NCBI GenBank assembly: GCA_017885385.1
Contig: JAFNGF010000296.1
Coordinates: 4,990 to 15,179, forward strand
Length of the DNA: 10,190 nucleotides
Direction: 5' to 3'
Source: Planctomycetota bacterium
Lineage (GTDB): Bacteria > Planctomycetota > Phycisphaerae > Sedimentisphaerales > Anaerobacaceae
Shown: positions 1-6,645 of the stretch, in pieces
How positions within the stretch are numbered: position 1 is the stretch's first letter
Layout of the letters: the number at the start of each line of letters is the position of its first letter
Notes under the pieces: model-generated
The model's input: only the letters and a program-made list of their open reading frames with translations
The model's database searches: none
Told to the model about the DNA's origin: nothing
Program-made: the position numbers and the translations under genes

Positions 1-16
1 ATGTAGGGTGTAGCTG

Positions 17-775
17 ATGGAATTTGATGGTGACATCGCGCGGAAGACCGGCAGCCCTTCGTTGCTGGCCGTAGAGGCGATAAAGACCCAAAGGGCGGGC
101 GAAATCGGCAGAAGCAGCGGGCTTTTTTACGTCCCCAAGGTGATCAGCTTCGACGCAGGGGCAGGCGTGCTCGAATTTGAGCGCCTCAGAGGTCTTGTAA
201 CATTGTTTGATTTAGCCGTTAAGAAAGACCCGCGATTGTTCGAATTATTAGAGAAGACAGGTAGAGCCTTGGCGGCGATTCATCGACAATTGGTTTTGCC
301 TGATGAGGTGAAGCATGAGCTGCCGCCGGAATGGATGGGCCCTGCCGACGAAAATGTTTTCATTCACGGCGACTTGGCGTCCATTAACGTCTGTTTCCAC
401 GAACCATCGCGCGGACTTGTTATATTGGACTGGTCGGCGGCACCGATCATGGGAAGAACTCCTACTTTTGGGAGTCGGTTCTTCGACATTCTTTGGTTTG
501 CTTGTTGCATTTTTCGTGATGTGCCAGCAAAAAGGCTGCTCAGTTGGGATGCCGAAACCATGACTGATACTTTTATAAGAGGATACGCAAACGCCAGCTC
601 TGAGGATAAGCTGAGCAGATTCCCAGACTATCTGTCGAAGATATACCGGTTGCAGAGACGGAAAATCCGGTATCTTGCGCGACGCAGGTCCCCCGTCAAA
701 GCCGCGTTGTACATTTTTTATCAGCTATTTATGTATGCTCGTCTGCATACATTTTTGCAGAATTACAAATTGTGA
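17..775 (+). CDS. APH/LPS-kinase-like small-molecule phosphotransferase
   Basis: 252-residue protein with the catalytic signature of the aminoglycoside-phosphotransferase/lipopolysaccharide-kinase branch of the protein-kinase-like fold. It has a Brenner-type loop FIHGDLASINV (HGD at residues 117-119, so Asp119 is the likely catalytic base and Asn124 a metal ligand), then VILDWS with Asp138 as the second metal-binding Asp (DFG equivalent). EFERLRG (53-59) resembles the hinge segment of these kinases. The N-lobe is short, but an in-frame TAG at 11-13 blocks extension upstream, and AGGG at 5-8 sits 8 bases before the ATG, so this start is supported. The C-terminus is strongly basic (RRRKIRYLARRR-like, about 216-227) and then aromatic/hydrophobic, which suggests membrane association. 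It is the first of four closely spaced genes, 15 bases before the O-antigen-ligase-like gene. By family it would phosphorylate a hydroxyl; in this setting a sugar, lipid-linked glycan or polyprenol-type substrate is plausible (inference). An antibiotic-resistance role is unlikely from the context. Confidence 0.8.
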   Translation: MEFDGDIARKTGSPSLLAVEAIKTQRAGEIGRSSGLFYVPKVISFDAGAGVLEFERLRGLVTLFDLAVKKDPRLFELLEKTGRALAAIHRQLVLPDEVKHELPPEWMGPADENVFIHGDLASINVCFHEPSRGLVILDWSAAPIMGRTPTFGSRFFDILWFACCIFRDVPAKRLLSWDAETMTDTFIRGYANASSEDKLSRFPDYLSKIYRLQRRKIRYLARRRSPVKAALYIFYQLFMYARLHTFLQNYKL

Positions 776-790
776 AATTGGGAGTTTGAT

Positions 791-2248
791 ATGTACGCGG
801 AATATGAGCACCAAACAAACCAAGAGCATTTGCTCTACGAGGCAGCCGAGCGGACCTCTGATATTCAGCTACCCGGGGCTTTGAATATTCTGCTGCTTAC
901 AATATGGGCAGTGATTTGTCTGATTGGATTTGCTGTAATCTTCCTGACAAAGAATACCGTGGCTGGAATTTTTATCATAGGTGTGCCGACGGTCGTGGGC
1001 ATGATTATAAAGCCGACCTTCGCACTCTGTGTTATGATGCTGGTGTTGCCGACAGGAGCTGGTCTTGGTCTCGGAGAGGTATTTAGTCTCGACAGAGGCG
1101 TTGGTATAGCTGTTGCGGCAAGCTTTGTACTGAATTTGCTTATAACTCGTCCGCGACTACAAGTCGGCAACAAGGCATTGTGGGTATTGGTCATATATAC
1201 GATTTGGATCTCCTTGGTCTCGCTGACAGGACCTTACCTTAGCTTGGAATTGGAGCGCGGTTTTACACAAATTCAGCAACTGGCACTTGTTTTCATTGTG
1301 TATTGGATACTGGAAACGAACGGTGTGAAGAGTTTCCATTGGGCACTTAGGTCATACATAATAGGGACAATGGGTACTATCGCGTTGACATTTATAACCG
1401 GGGCAGCAATGAGGTCTGTCGAAGAGGCAGGAGCTGAGGGAAGGTATGCAGCAACACTTGGCCAGACAATCGACGCAAACATGTTGGCTGCGCTGACAGC
1501 AATGGCGTTTTTGGCGGCAATGTATTTGTTTGCCCGCGACAAGAATTTACTTTGGCGGGTCGTGTACCTGGTTGCGATAGCGGCTCTGCCGATTATGTTG
1601 CTGCGAATAGGTTCTCGCGGCGCTCTTATAGCACTGGCGTTCACGCTTCTATCTCCATTTCTATTTGTCAGACAAGTTTTGCGAAGGCCGGCTTTGGCAC
1701 TGTTGTTGCTGGCCGTCGTCTTGGTGGCTTCTGTCTCCGCCGGGCTGATGGTAAGAGAAAGAGGGCTGGAGGCGAGTGTTGCCAAGCGGTTGACAGATAT
1801 TGGGCTTGCCGAGCAAGCCGTTAGTTACAGAATGATGCCTATTAGGCAAGCCATTAGGGCCGTAACGGTAAGGCCGACAGGCACAAGTTATTATGGGTGG
1901 TTCGAGCAGAGTGGGCTTAGAATCCTGCCGCACAGTGACTTCTTTCTGGCTCTCGGCGTCTATGGAATACCAGGCGGCGCCCTTTTTGCCCTTTTTGTAG
2001 TTTTGATGATGTTCACTGTCAAACGCATCCCGTTGGGATTGGAAAAGCTATATACCAGAGCGGTTTTGACATATTTATTAGTGATGGGATTGAACATAGG
2101 GCAGCTATTTCAGAAACATTTTTGGATATTTCTTGCATTCATAATAGCTATAGAGAGGATACATAAATCCCTGGTTACTGCAACGGATGAATTGTCGCCC
2201 CATGCGGAATATGAAGAAGACTTGTCGGCACAACATCAATTAACTTGA
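791..2248 (+). CDS. O-antigen ligase/polymerase-like (Wzy/WaaL family) membrane protein
   Basis: 485-residue polytopic membrane protein. About ten or more hydrophobic segments are visible (roughly 32-53, 57-72, 77-90, 103-118, 128-146, 162-174, 186-204, 229-247, 255-272, 277-293, 300-319, 385-409, 426-438, 443-454). Two landmarks fit the O-antigen ligase/Wzy_C superfamily: the LRIGSRGALIAL segment with SRG at 275-277, and, after a large periplasmic-side loop (about 320-380), PHSDFFLALGVYGIPGG with His381. These correspond to the conserved Arg and His regions of WaaL and Wzy proteins. In that family the protein either polymerises undecaprenyl-linked repeat units or ligates glycan to an acceptor; sequence alone does not decide which. 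GGGAG at 780-784 lies six bases before the ATG. The C-terminal tail (about 465-485) is acidic and soluble. It lies 15 bases after the kinase-like gene and before two glycosyltransferases, as expected for an exopolysaccharide or O-antigen cluster. Confidence 0.85.
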   Translation: MYAEYEHQTNQEHLLYEAAERTSDIQLPGALNILLLTIWAVICLIGFAVIFLTKNTVAGIFIIGVPTVVGMIIKPTFALCVMMLVLPTGAGLGLGEVFSLDRGVGIAVAASFVLNLLITRPRLQVGNKALWVLVIYTIWISLVSLTGPYLSLELERGFTQIQQLALVFIVYWILETNGVKSFHWALRSYIIGTMGTIALTFITGAAMRSVEEAGAEGRYAATLGQTIDANMLAALTAMAFLAAMYLFARDKNLLWRVVYLVAIAALPIMLLRIGSRGALIALAFTLLSPFLFVRQVLRRPALALLLLAVVLVASVSAGLMVRERGLEASVAKRLTDIGLAEQAVSYRMMPIRQAIRAVTVRPTGTSYYGWFEQSGLRILPHSDFFLALGVYGIPGGALFALFVVLMMFTVKRIPLGLEKLYTRAVLTYLLVMGLNIGQLFQKHFWIFLAFIIAIERIHKSLVTATDELSPHAEYEEDLSAQHQLT

Positions 2249-2289
2249 GCAAGAAGAAGTTTCGGCAACCGTCTTAAAAAAGCACACCC

Positions 2290-2308
2290 AGGAAGTTAGT
2301 CTGCTTCC
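2290..2308 (+). promoter_or_regulatory. Shine-Dalgarno region folded into a small inverted repeat
   Basis: GGAAG (2291-2295) and CTTCC (2304-2308) form a 5-bp stem with an 8-base loop, just before the ATG at 2310. AGGAAG (2290-2295) is the only SD-like sequence for this gene, and it lies 14 bases from the ATG, longer than usual. If the hairpin forms, it would mask the SD but also shift the loop. A 5-bp stem can arise by chance, so this is a weak call. Confidence 0.25.
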
Positions 2309-2309
2309 A

Positions 2310-3509
2310 ATGTCACACATTCTCTCACAAGTCGGCAAGAATAGGGACCTGGATTCGCAGGTGCATATTGCAATGGTGACACCTTTCCCCAAAGATCCTC
2401 ACTGTATTGGCGGGGGGGTTGCGGGCGTGGCGAAATATCTTGTCGATGAGCTTGTAAAGCACCCGAACGTCAAATTGACTGTAGTAGTTCCGAAAGACAG
2501 CGACGGAAAAACCATTCGGGAGGAATGGAGGAACGTCAACATCTATAGGCTTGGCAAGAAAGGGCTGTTGGGTTGTTTGCCTGGTACTGTTTACGACATT
2601 CTTGCCGGCAGGCGGCAGATTAACCGTCTGCTGAAGCAAATAAATCCCGACATTGTACATTTTCAAGGCGTTACATTTCTGGCGGCCAATTGCAGATATC
2701 CAAATGTTCTCACGATACACGGGATTGCCGAGAGAGATGCGATGTGGGACAGGCAGTGGGGTGCCCTTCGGTGGCTCAAATGCGTGCTGCTGAAGTTGAC
2801 CGAAGAGTACGGGCGTCGCCGAGTAAAGAATGTTATTTTAATAAGCGAATATATCAGACAGTTTCTGCCTCCAAAGAACAAAATTACGAAAACCTGGAGT
2901 ATTGAGAACCCGATTGCGGATTCCTACTTCGATATCGACCGTCAGTTTGAGCCGGGCAGGATATTCTGCTGCAGCAGAGTTAGACCATTGAAGAACATTG
3001 TGGGACTAATAAGGGCTTTTTCTGATGTTGTTCAGCGGTTTCCGCAGGCACAGCTTGAAATTGCGGGAAGTCCAGAAGCTGCTTGTCTGCAGTTATGCGA
3101 GCGGGAAATCGAGGCGAACAAGCTGCGTACCAATGTTCATTTATTGGGAAATCTCAGCATCAAAGATGTGCAATACGAATTGTCAAAGGCGAATTGCTTT
3201 GCAATGCCTTCTTTCCAAGAAAATGCACCACTGTCTATTGCAGAAGCGATGGCCGTGGGCGTGCCTGTTGTCGGTGCAAGAGTAGGCGGAATTCCCGAAA
3301 TGGTGGAAGATGGGAAAACAGGGTTTTTAGTCAATCCACACGACACAAAAGACATCGCCGATGCTCTCTGCAAAATTCTCTCGGATGAGACTCTGGCTCG
3401 AAGTATGGGATATCACGCCAAGGAAATTGCGAAAAGAAGATATATGGCTTCGGCGGTTTGCGAAAAAACCCTGCATGCATACCACGAAATACTAAAGGAA
3501 ACCTTGTAA
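2310..3509 (+). CDS. Family 4 (GT-B) glycosyltransferase
   Basis: 399-residue retaining glycosyltransferase of the GT4 family. The N-terminal acceptor domain starts at about residue 18 (VHIAMVTPFP) with the glycine-rich GGGVAGVAKYL loop at 34-44. PDIVHFQG (113-120) and VLTIHG (133-138) are typical core strands and loops of the N-domain. The C-terminal nucleotide-sugar domain includes CSRVRPLKNI (221-230), the motif that opens the donor-binding half, and a clear E-x7-E signature with Glu304 and Glu312 (ENAPLSIAE), followed by GVPVVGARVGGIPE and DGKTGFLV. Length is normal for the family, with no signal peptide; such enzymes act at the cytoplasmic face on lipid-linked acceptors. The ATG at 2310 has a distant SD (AGGAAG, 14 bases away). 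Met22 is an alternative start but would clip the first beta strand. It lies 61 bases after the Wzy-like gene. Donor sugar and linkage cannot be read from the sequence. Confidence 0.92.
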   Translation: MSHILSQVGKNRDLDSQVHIAMVTPFPKDPHCIGGGVAGVAKYLVDELVKHPNVKLTVVVPKDSDGKTIREEWRNVNIYRLGKKGLLGCLPGTVYDILAGRRQINRLLKQINPDIVHFQGVTFLAANCRYPNVLTIHGIAERDAMWDRQWGALRWLKCVLLKLTEEYGRRRVKNVILISEYIRQFLPPKNKITKTWSIENPIADSYFDIDRQFEPGRIFCCSRVRPLKNIVGLIRAFSDVVQRFPQAQLEIAGSPEAACLQLCEREIEANKLRTNVHLLGNLSIKDVQYELSKANCFAMPSFQENAPLSIAEAMAVGVPVVGARVGGIPEMVEDGKTGFLVNPHDTKDIADALCKILSDETLARSMGYHAKEIAKRRYMASAVCEKTLHAYHEILKETL

Positions 3510-3525
3510 ACAGGTCCTACCGCAG

Positions 3526-4602
3526 ATGCGAATTTGCTTCATATCTCTCGGCACATTTACGCATATTGGACCATACCTTGATTATTTCAAAGAAGCCGGA
3601 CATGATGTGCATTTTGTGTCACTATCCCCTGGTCCAGAGCGAGGCGTGCCAACTTACAATGTAGGATATGGTAAAAGATATTCCGCGACCGATGGAAAGT
3701 GGAAATATCCACTCAGCATGCTTCGCGCAAGATGGTTGATAAAGAAATTAAGGCCGGATATTGTTCATACACATTATGCTACCAGTGGGGGTCTTACAGG
3801 AGTGGTTTGTGGTTTTCATCCTGCAATTGTGACTGTGCATGGCAGTGACCTGACGATGGGAATAAAATCCCGAATATGGAGGGCGCTACTAAAAACTGTA
3901 TTCAATCACGCTGATTATGTCAACACGGTCTCAGAGGATCTTAAAGATATGGTTCTTAGCCTCGGTATTTGCCCCGACAAAGTCGAGGTTCTGACGCTCG
4001 GTGTCGACACAGAGAAATTCGCCTATGTTGAAAGAGCAGAGATCGACCGGACCAAACCATTAAGATTGGTCTGCACTAGGCGCCTAGAACATGTGTACGA
4101 TCATCTCACGATCATAAAAGCCTTGGCAATTCTGAAAGAGAAAAGCGTCAAATTTCACATGACTTTTGTAGGAGATGGAAGCCTGCGGAACGACCTTGAG
4201 GAGCTGACGGGACATTGCGGACTACGGGAACACGTAACCTTTGTAGGAGCAATCGACAATGACGAATTGCCTCAAATACTATCTGAGCATGACGTGTATC
4301 TTTCTGCCTCTTTATGGGATGGCACAAGCCTTTGTCTATTAGAGGCAATGGCGACTGGGCTGTTTCCCATCGTCTCCGATATAAAAGCAAATTCTTCATG
4401 GATTGAGCATGGGGTGACTGGTTTCTTGCATAAAGTCTCCGAATCGGATGATTTGGCGCGCTACATTCTGAAATTGCACGACACCCCACAACTTATGATC
4501 AATGCATCAAAAATCAATCGCAAAAAAGTCGTCGAATCAGGCGACAGGAGGACCAATATGGAGCTATTAGAGAAGATTTACGCCAAATTGATTAAGGACT
4601 GA
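3526..4602 (+). CDS. Family 4 (GT-B) glycosyltransferase
   Basis: 358-residue GT4-type glycosyltransferase. The N-domain opens with MRICFISLGTFTHIGPYL, followed by RPDIVHTHYATSGGL (76-90) and VTVHGSDL (102-109), the usual acceptor-site loops. LVCTRRLEHVYDH (181-193) takes the place of the common GRL/R-x-KG motif that starts the donor domain. The E-x7-E signature is altered: Asp265 replaces the first Glu (DGTSLCLLE, with Glu273 conserved). That substitution is common in GT4 subgroups, so activity is still expected. SSWIEHGVTGFL (290-301) matches the downstream donor-binding loop. It starts only 16 bases after the previous glycosyltransferase, with a poor SD (AGG at 3512-3514), which suggests coupled translation within one operon. 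It is the last gene before a terminator-like hairpin. Substrate unknown. Confidence 0.9.
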   Translation: MRICFISLGTFTHIGPYLDYFKEAGHDVHFVSLSPGPERGVPTYNVGYGKRYSATDGKWKYPLSMLRARWLIKKLRPDIVHTHYATSGGLTGVVCGFHPAIVTVHGSDLTMGIKSRIWRALLKTVFNHADYVNTVSEDLKDMVLSLGICPDKVEVLTLGVDTEKFAYVERAEIDRTKPLRLVCTRRLEHVYDHLTIIKALAILKEKSVKFHMTFVGDGSLRNDLEELTGHCGLREHVTFVGAIDNDELPQILSEHDVYLSASLWDGTSLCLLEAMATGLFPIVSDIKANSSWIEHGVTGFLHKVSESDDLARYILKLHDTPQLMINASKINRKKVVESGDRRTNMELLEKIYAKLIKD

Positions 4603-4606
4603 AGAT

Positions 4607-4650
4607 AAGATGCGATAAGGATTGTGTCTGCAATCATCATCTTGGTTTTT
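4607..4650 (+). terminator. Candidate rho-independent terminator after the first gene block
   Basis: Starting five bases after the stop codon at 4602, AAGATG (4607-4612) can pair with CATCTT (4638-4643) and GATTG (4620-4624) with CAATC (4631-4635), leaving a 6-base apical loop and an asymmetric internal loop. The outer stem is followed by GG and five T residues (4646-4650). The stem is AT-rich and interrupted, so it would be moderate in strength. Its place between the last block-A gene and the next promoter supports the call. Confidence 0.45.
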
Positions 4651-4725
4651 AGCTGTTTGGACTGCAACTTCAAAAATCGACAATTCCACGAGCAAGTAAC
4701 TATAAGCGGCAAATGAATTCTATTG

Positions 4726-4754
4726 TTGACAGATTCTGTCATATTTTTTACAAT
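4726..4754 (+). promoter_or_regulatory. Near-consensus sigma70-type promoter
   Basis: TTGACA (4726-4731, perfect -35) and TACAAT (4749-4754, five of six -10 positions, missing only the third base) are separated by exactly 17 bases. The spacer is AT-rich near the -10. Predicted transcription start is about 4760-4762, giving a 5' leader of roughly 110 bases before the ATG at 4875. It sits after the terminator-like hairpin and before the DMFase-like gene, so it probably drives 4875-6575 and perhaps 6646-7956. Confidence 0.7.
4727..4741. promoter_or_regulatory. Perfect 15-base palindrome over the -35 box, candidate operator
   Basis: TGACAGA, one central T, then TCTGTCA: a perfect inverted repeat of 7+1+7 bases. 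Its left arm shares five bases with the TTGACA -35 hexamer and the rest fills most of the spacer. A dimeric DNA-binding protein bound here would block RNA polymerase, or contact it if it acts as an activator. No regulator gene is visible in the window, and I do not assign the site to a regulator family. Confidence 0.5.
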
Positions 4755-4860
4755 ACATAACCGGTACCGTAAGCTACAGCCGATTTTCATTCATGGAGGA
4801 GCAGGAAAAGAAATTACTCCACGTTCTGGGCTTCGTGAATATGCGATGTTAAGTTGAGAA

Positions 4861-4866
4861 GGGAGG
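4861..4866 (+). promoter_or_regulatory. Ribosome binding site that sets the start at 4875
   Basis: GGGAGG lies 8 bases before the ATG at 4875. The same frame is also open from a TTG at 4854, but that start would place the SD inside the gene and put charged residues (RREDKG) in front of the signal-peptide-like segment. The SD and the export signal both favour 4875. Confidence 0.75.
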
Positions 4867-4874
4867 ATAAGGGG

Positions 4875-6575
4875 ATGAAAAGGACATTTTTGGTTTTTCT
4901 GTGTATTCCATTACTGGGCACGGGTCGCTATCTGCGTGAGGATGGTGCGCGCAGCATACTTTATGCAACGCCCCTAATGCTGGAGGCTGCTGAAGCATGT
5001 GCCCGGCCTGAGCAGGCTTCTGAAGGGAACGTCAGTAATTGGCCGGATGAACCACCGATACATCGAGAGGATAACACGTCTACATTGTTAGGTGTCCCCA
5101 CCCCAACACCATATATTGCGGCATATACCGACAAGAGGAGTTACTTGCCGGGAGAAACCATTCGTTTTCACGTCTCAACCACCGCGGACACTTATAGCAT
5201 CGAAATTCGTAAGGAGCAGTGGCAACGAAAAGTAGTAGCAAAAGCTACCAATCTACCCGGCAAATATTATCCTATGCCGCCATACGAACAGCAGCCCTGG
5301 GCGACAGGAGCAAATTGGCCTGTAAGTTATAGCTGGGTGATCCCGCAAGAGTGGGAAAACGGCAACTATCTGGCGCTTCTGCGTACCACCAGTGGCGAGT
5401 ATGCCTACACGTACCATCCATTTATTGTTCGCACGCGAGTGCTGGGCTCTCGCAGCAAGATTGCTTTTGTTACCAATTACAACACCAGGCAGACCTACAA
5501 CAGGTGGGGCGGCAGGAGCATGTATTACAATGAGGTGCCATGGGATTTGCACTACGCTGTAGCTGTATCCTTTCTAAGACCCTTCGCCGCATCATACGGC
5601 CGGGGAGATGCTTACTGGGGGCAGTGGGAAGTGAGCAGCCAGTTGATCGCAGACGGGTTCGATCCTGAGTTTATCACCGAATGGGATATCTCTTCTAACC
5701 CGGCTATTCTTAGGGCCTATGATGTTTTGGTTTTTGCCGGCCACCACGAATACATAAGCCGTAATATGTATGATGTGCTGCAAGCCTACCACCACCGTGG
5801 CGGACACCTGGCGTTCTTTTCTGCAAACGATATTTACTGGCAGGTTCGGTTTGGGGACGGCGGCAACACAATCGTCTGCTACAAGAGCTACGCATGGAAG
5901 GAAGACCCTATGATGGGTGTTGATGATAGTCTTGTCACTACCAGGTGGAATCAATCGCCTGCCCGCCCGGCTGAAGCACTACAGGGCATCTGTTATGTGC
6001 CATACTCATACCTTTTTGAACGAGAGGACTTTATTGTGCAGGACTGCAGCCACTTCATATTCGAGGGAACGCCTTTACAGAATGGTGATGCCCTTGGTTG
6101 GAAGATGGCCTCTTGCGAAACCGATTATATCGGGTCCAAGTCTCCTGCTATAATGGATGTAATTCTGACTGCCAGGCGAGAGCGGGTCATCGCAGGTTAC
6201 GAGAATCGTGTGCCGGTTGACCATATTGACGCTGCCGCGGTCTATTACCAGGATAGTCCCAAGTACGGTTTTCCAACCGGTCGGGGCGGCCAGGTATTTT
6301 CCGCAGGAACAAACGAAGGCTGGGGAGATTGCCTTGGCGACTGGTCAGCAGGCTATGAAACCGTGCGCATAGTAACACGCAATATCATTCAGCACATGGT
6401 TGATGCACCGCCTCCGCCCGTGAGCCTCCAGGATTTGGCGGTGCTGGCGTCACATTGGCTTGATAAGTGCAGCTCCCCCAACTGGTGTGAATATGCCGAT
6501 GTGGATATGACCGGTACTGTAAACCTTGCTGATTTCGCACACCTGGCCGCCTCCTGGCACAGCGTTGCGGAATAA
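4875..6575 (+). CDS. Secreted DMFase-large-subunit-like protein with dockerin-like tail
   Basis: 566-residue predicted exported protein. Residues 1-17 (MKRTFLVFLCIPLLGTG) look like a short signal peptide with no lipobox. A beta-sandwich domain follows (about 80-187), opening with AYTDKRSYLPGETIRFHVST. The main domain (about 193-512) resembles the C-terminal domain of the N,N-dimethylformamidase large subunit: TNYNTRQTYNRWGG (200-213), VSFLRPF (231-237), VLVFAGHHEYISRNM (284-298), RGGHLAFFSANDIYWQVRF (308-326) and VFSAGTNEGWGD (474-485). Bacterial DMFase uses a mononuclear iron held by two Tyr and a carboxylate. Tyr and Glu residues occur in the conserved motifs (Tyr208, Glu292, Tyr293), but I cannot assign the ligands without an alignment. 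The C-terminus (about 516-563) is a dockerin-like module: duplicated DLAVLASHW and DFAHLAASW around DVDMTG. The start at 4875 is set by GGGAGG. Activity could be hydrolysis of an amide or acyl group on the polysaccharide, or non-enzymatic; the substrate is unknown. It has its own promoter. Confidence 0.8.
   Translation: MKRTFLVFLCIPLLGTGRYLREDGARSILYATPLMLEAAEACARPEQASEGNVSNWPDEPPIHREDNTSTLLGVPTPTPYIAAYTDKRSYLPGETIRFHVSTTADTYSIEIRKEQWQRKVVAKATNLPGKYYPMPPYEQQPWATGANWPVSYSWVIPQEWENGNYLALLRTTSGEYAYTYHPFIVRTRVLGSRSKIAFVTNYNTRQTYNRWGGRSMYYNEVPWDLHYAVAVSFLRPFAASYGRGDAYWGQWEVSSQLIADGFDPEFITEWDISSNPAILRAYDVLVFAGHHEYISRNMYDVLQAYHHRGGHLAFFSANDIYWQVRFGDGGNTIVCYKSYAWKEDPMMGVDDSLVTTRWNQSPARPAEALQGICYVPYSYLFEREDFIVQDCSHFIFEGTPLQNGDALGWKMASCETDYIGSKSPAIMDVILTARRERVIAGYENRVPVDHIDAAAVYYQDSPKYGFPTGRGGQVFSAGTNEGWGDCLGDWSAGYETVRIVTRNIIQHMVDAPPPPVSLQDLAVLASHWLDKCSSPNWCEYADVDMTGTVNLADFAHLAASWHSVAE
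6432..6563 (+). repeat. Dockerin-like duplicated module coding region
   Basis: Encodes two copies of an x-L-x-D-x-A-x-L-A-x-x-W unit (residues 517-528 and 549-561 of the protein starting at 4875). Before the second copy is an EF-hand-like loop DVDMTGTVNLAD with acidic residues at 542, 544 and 553 and Gly547. CSSPNWC between them has two Cys that could form a disulfide after export. Such tails end many secreted proteins of Phycisphaerae; their binding partner in that group is not established. Confidence 0.7.
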
Positions 6576-6645
6576 ATGAACGCGGGGGCACAATACTATA
6601 AGCTAACCTGTCTAGCCTGCACCCTATACCCTGCAAGGAGAGAAC

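Noticed and set aside
4762..4769. CGGTACCG palindrome near the predicted transcription start
   Set aside because: Only 8 bases, so it may arise by chance; the 15-base palindrome over the -35 box is the stronger operator candidate.
4578..4790. 70-residue minus-strand frame spanning the 4603-4853 gap
   Set aside because: No SD before its ATG, no recognisable motif, and it overlaps the end of the glycosyltransferase gene, the terminator-like hairpin and the promoter.
4854..4874. TTG start for the secreted protein
   Set aside because: It lies before and overlaps the GGGAGG ribosome binding site and would add charged residues ahead of the signal-peptide-like segment; ATG 4875 is better on both counts.
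6565..6603. Possible promoter before the dehydrogenase (TTGCGG and TACTAT)
   Set aside because: The boxes are 23 bases apart and both are weak, so read-through from the upstream promoter is more likely.
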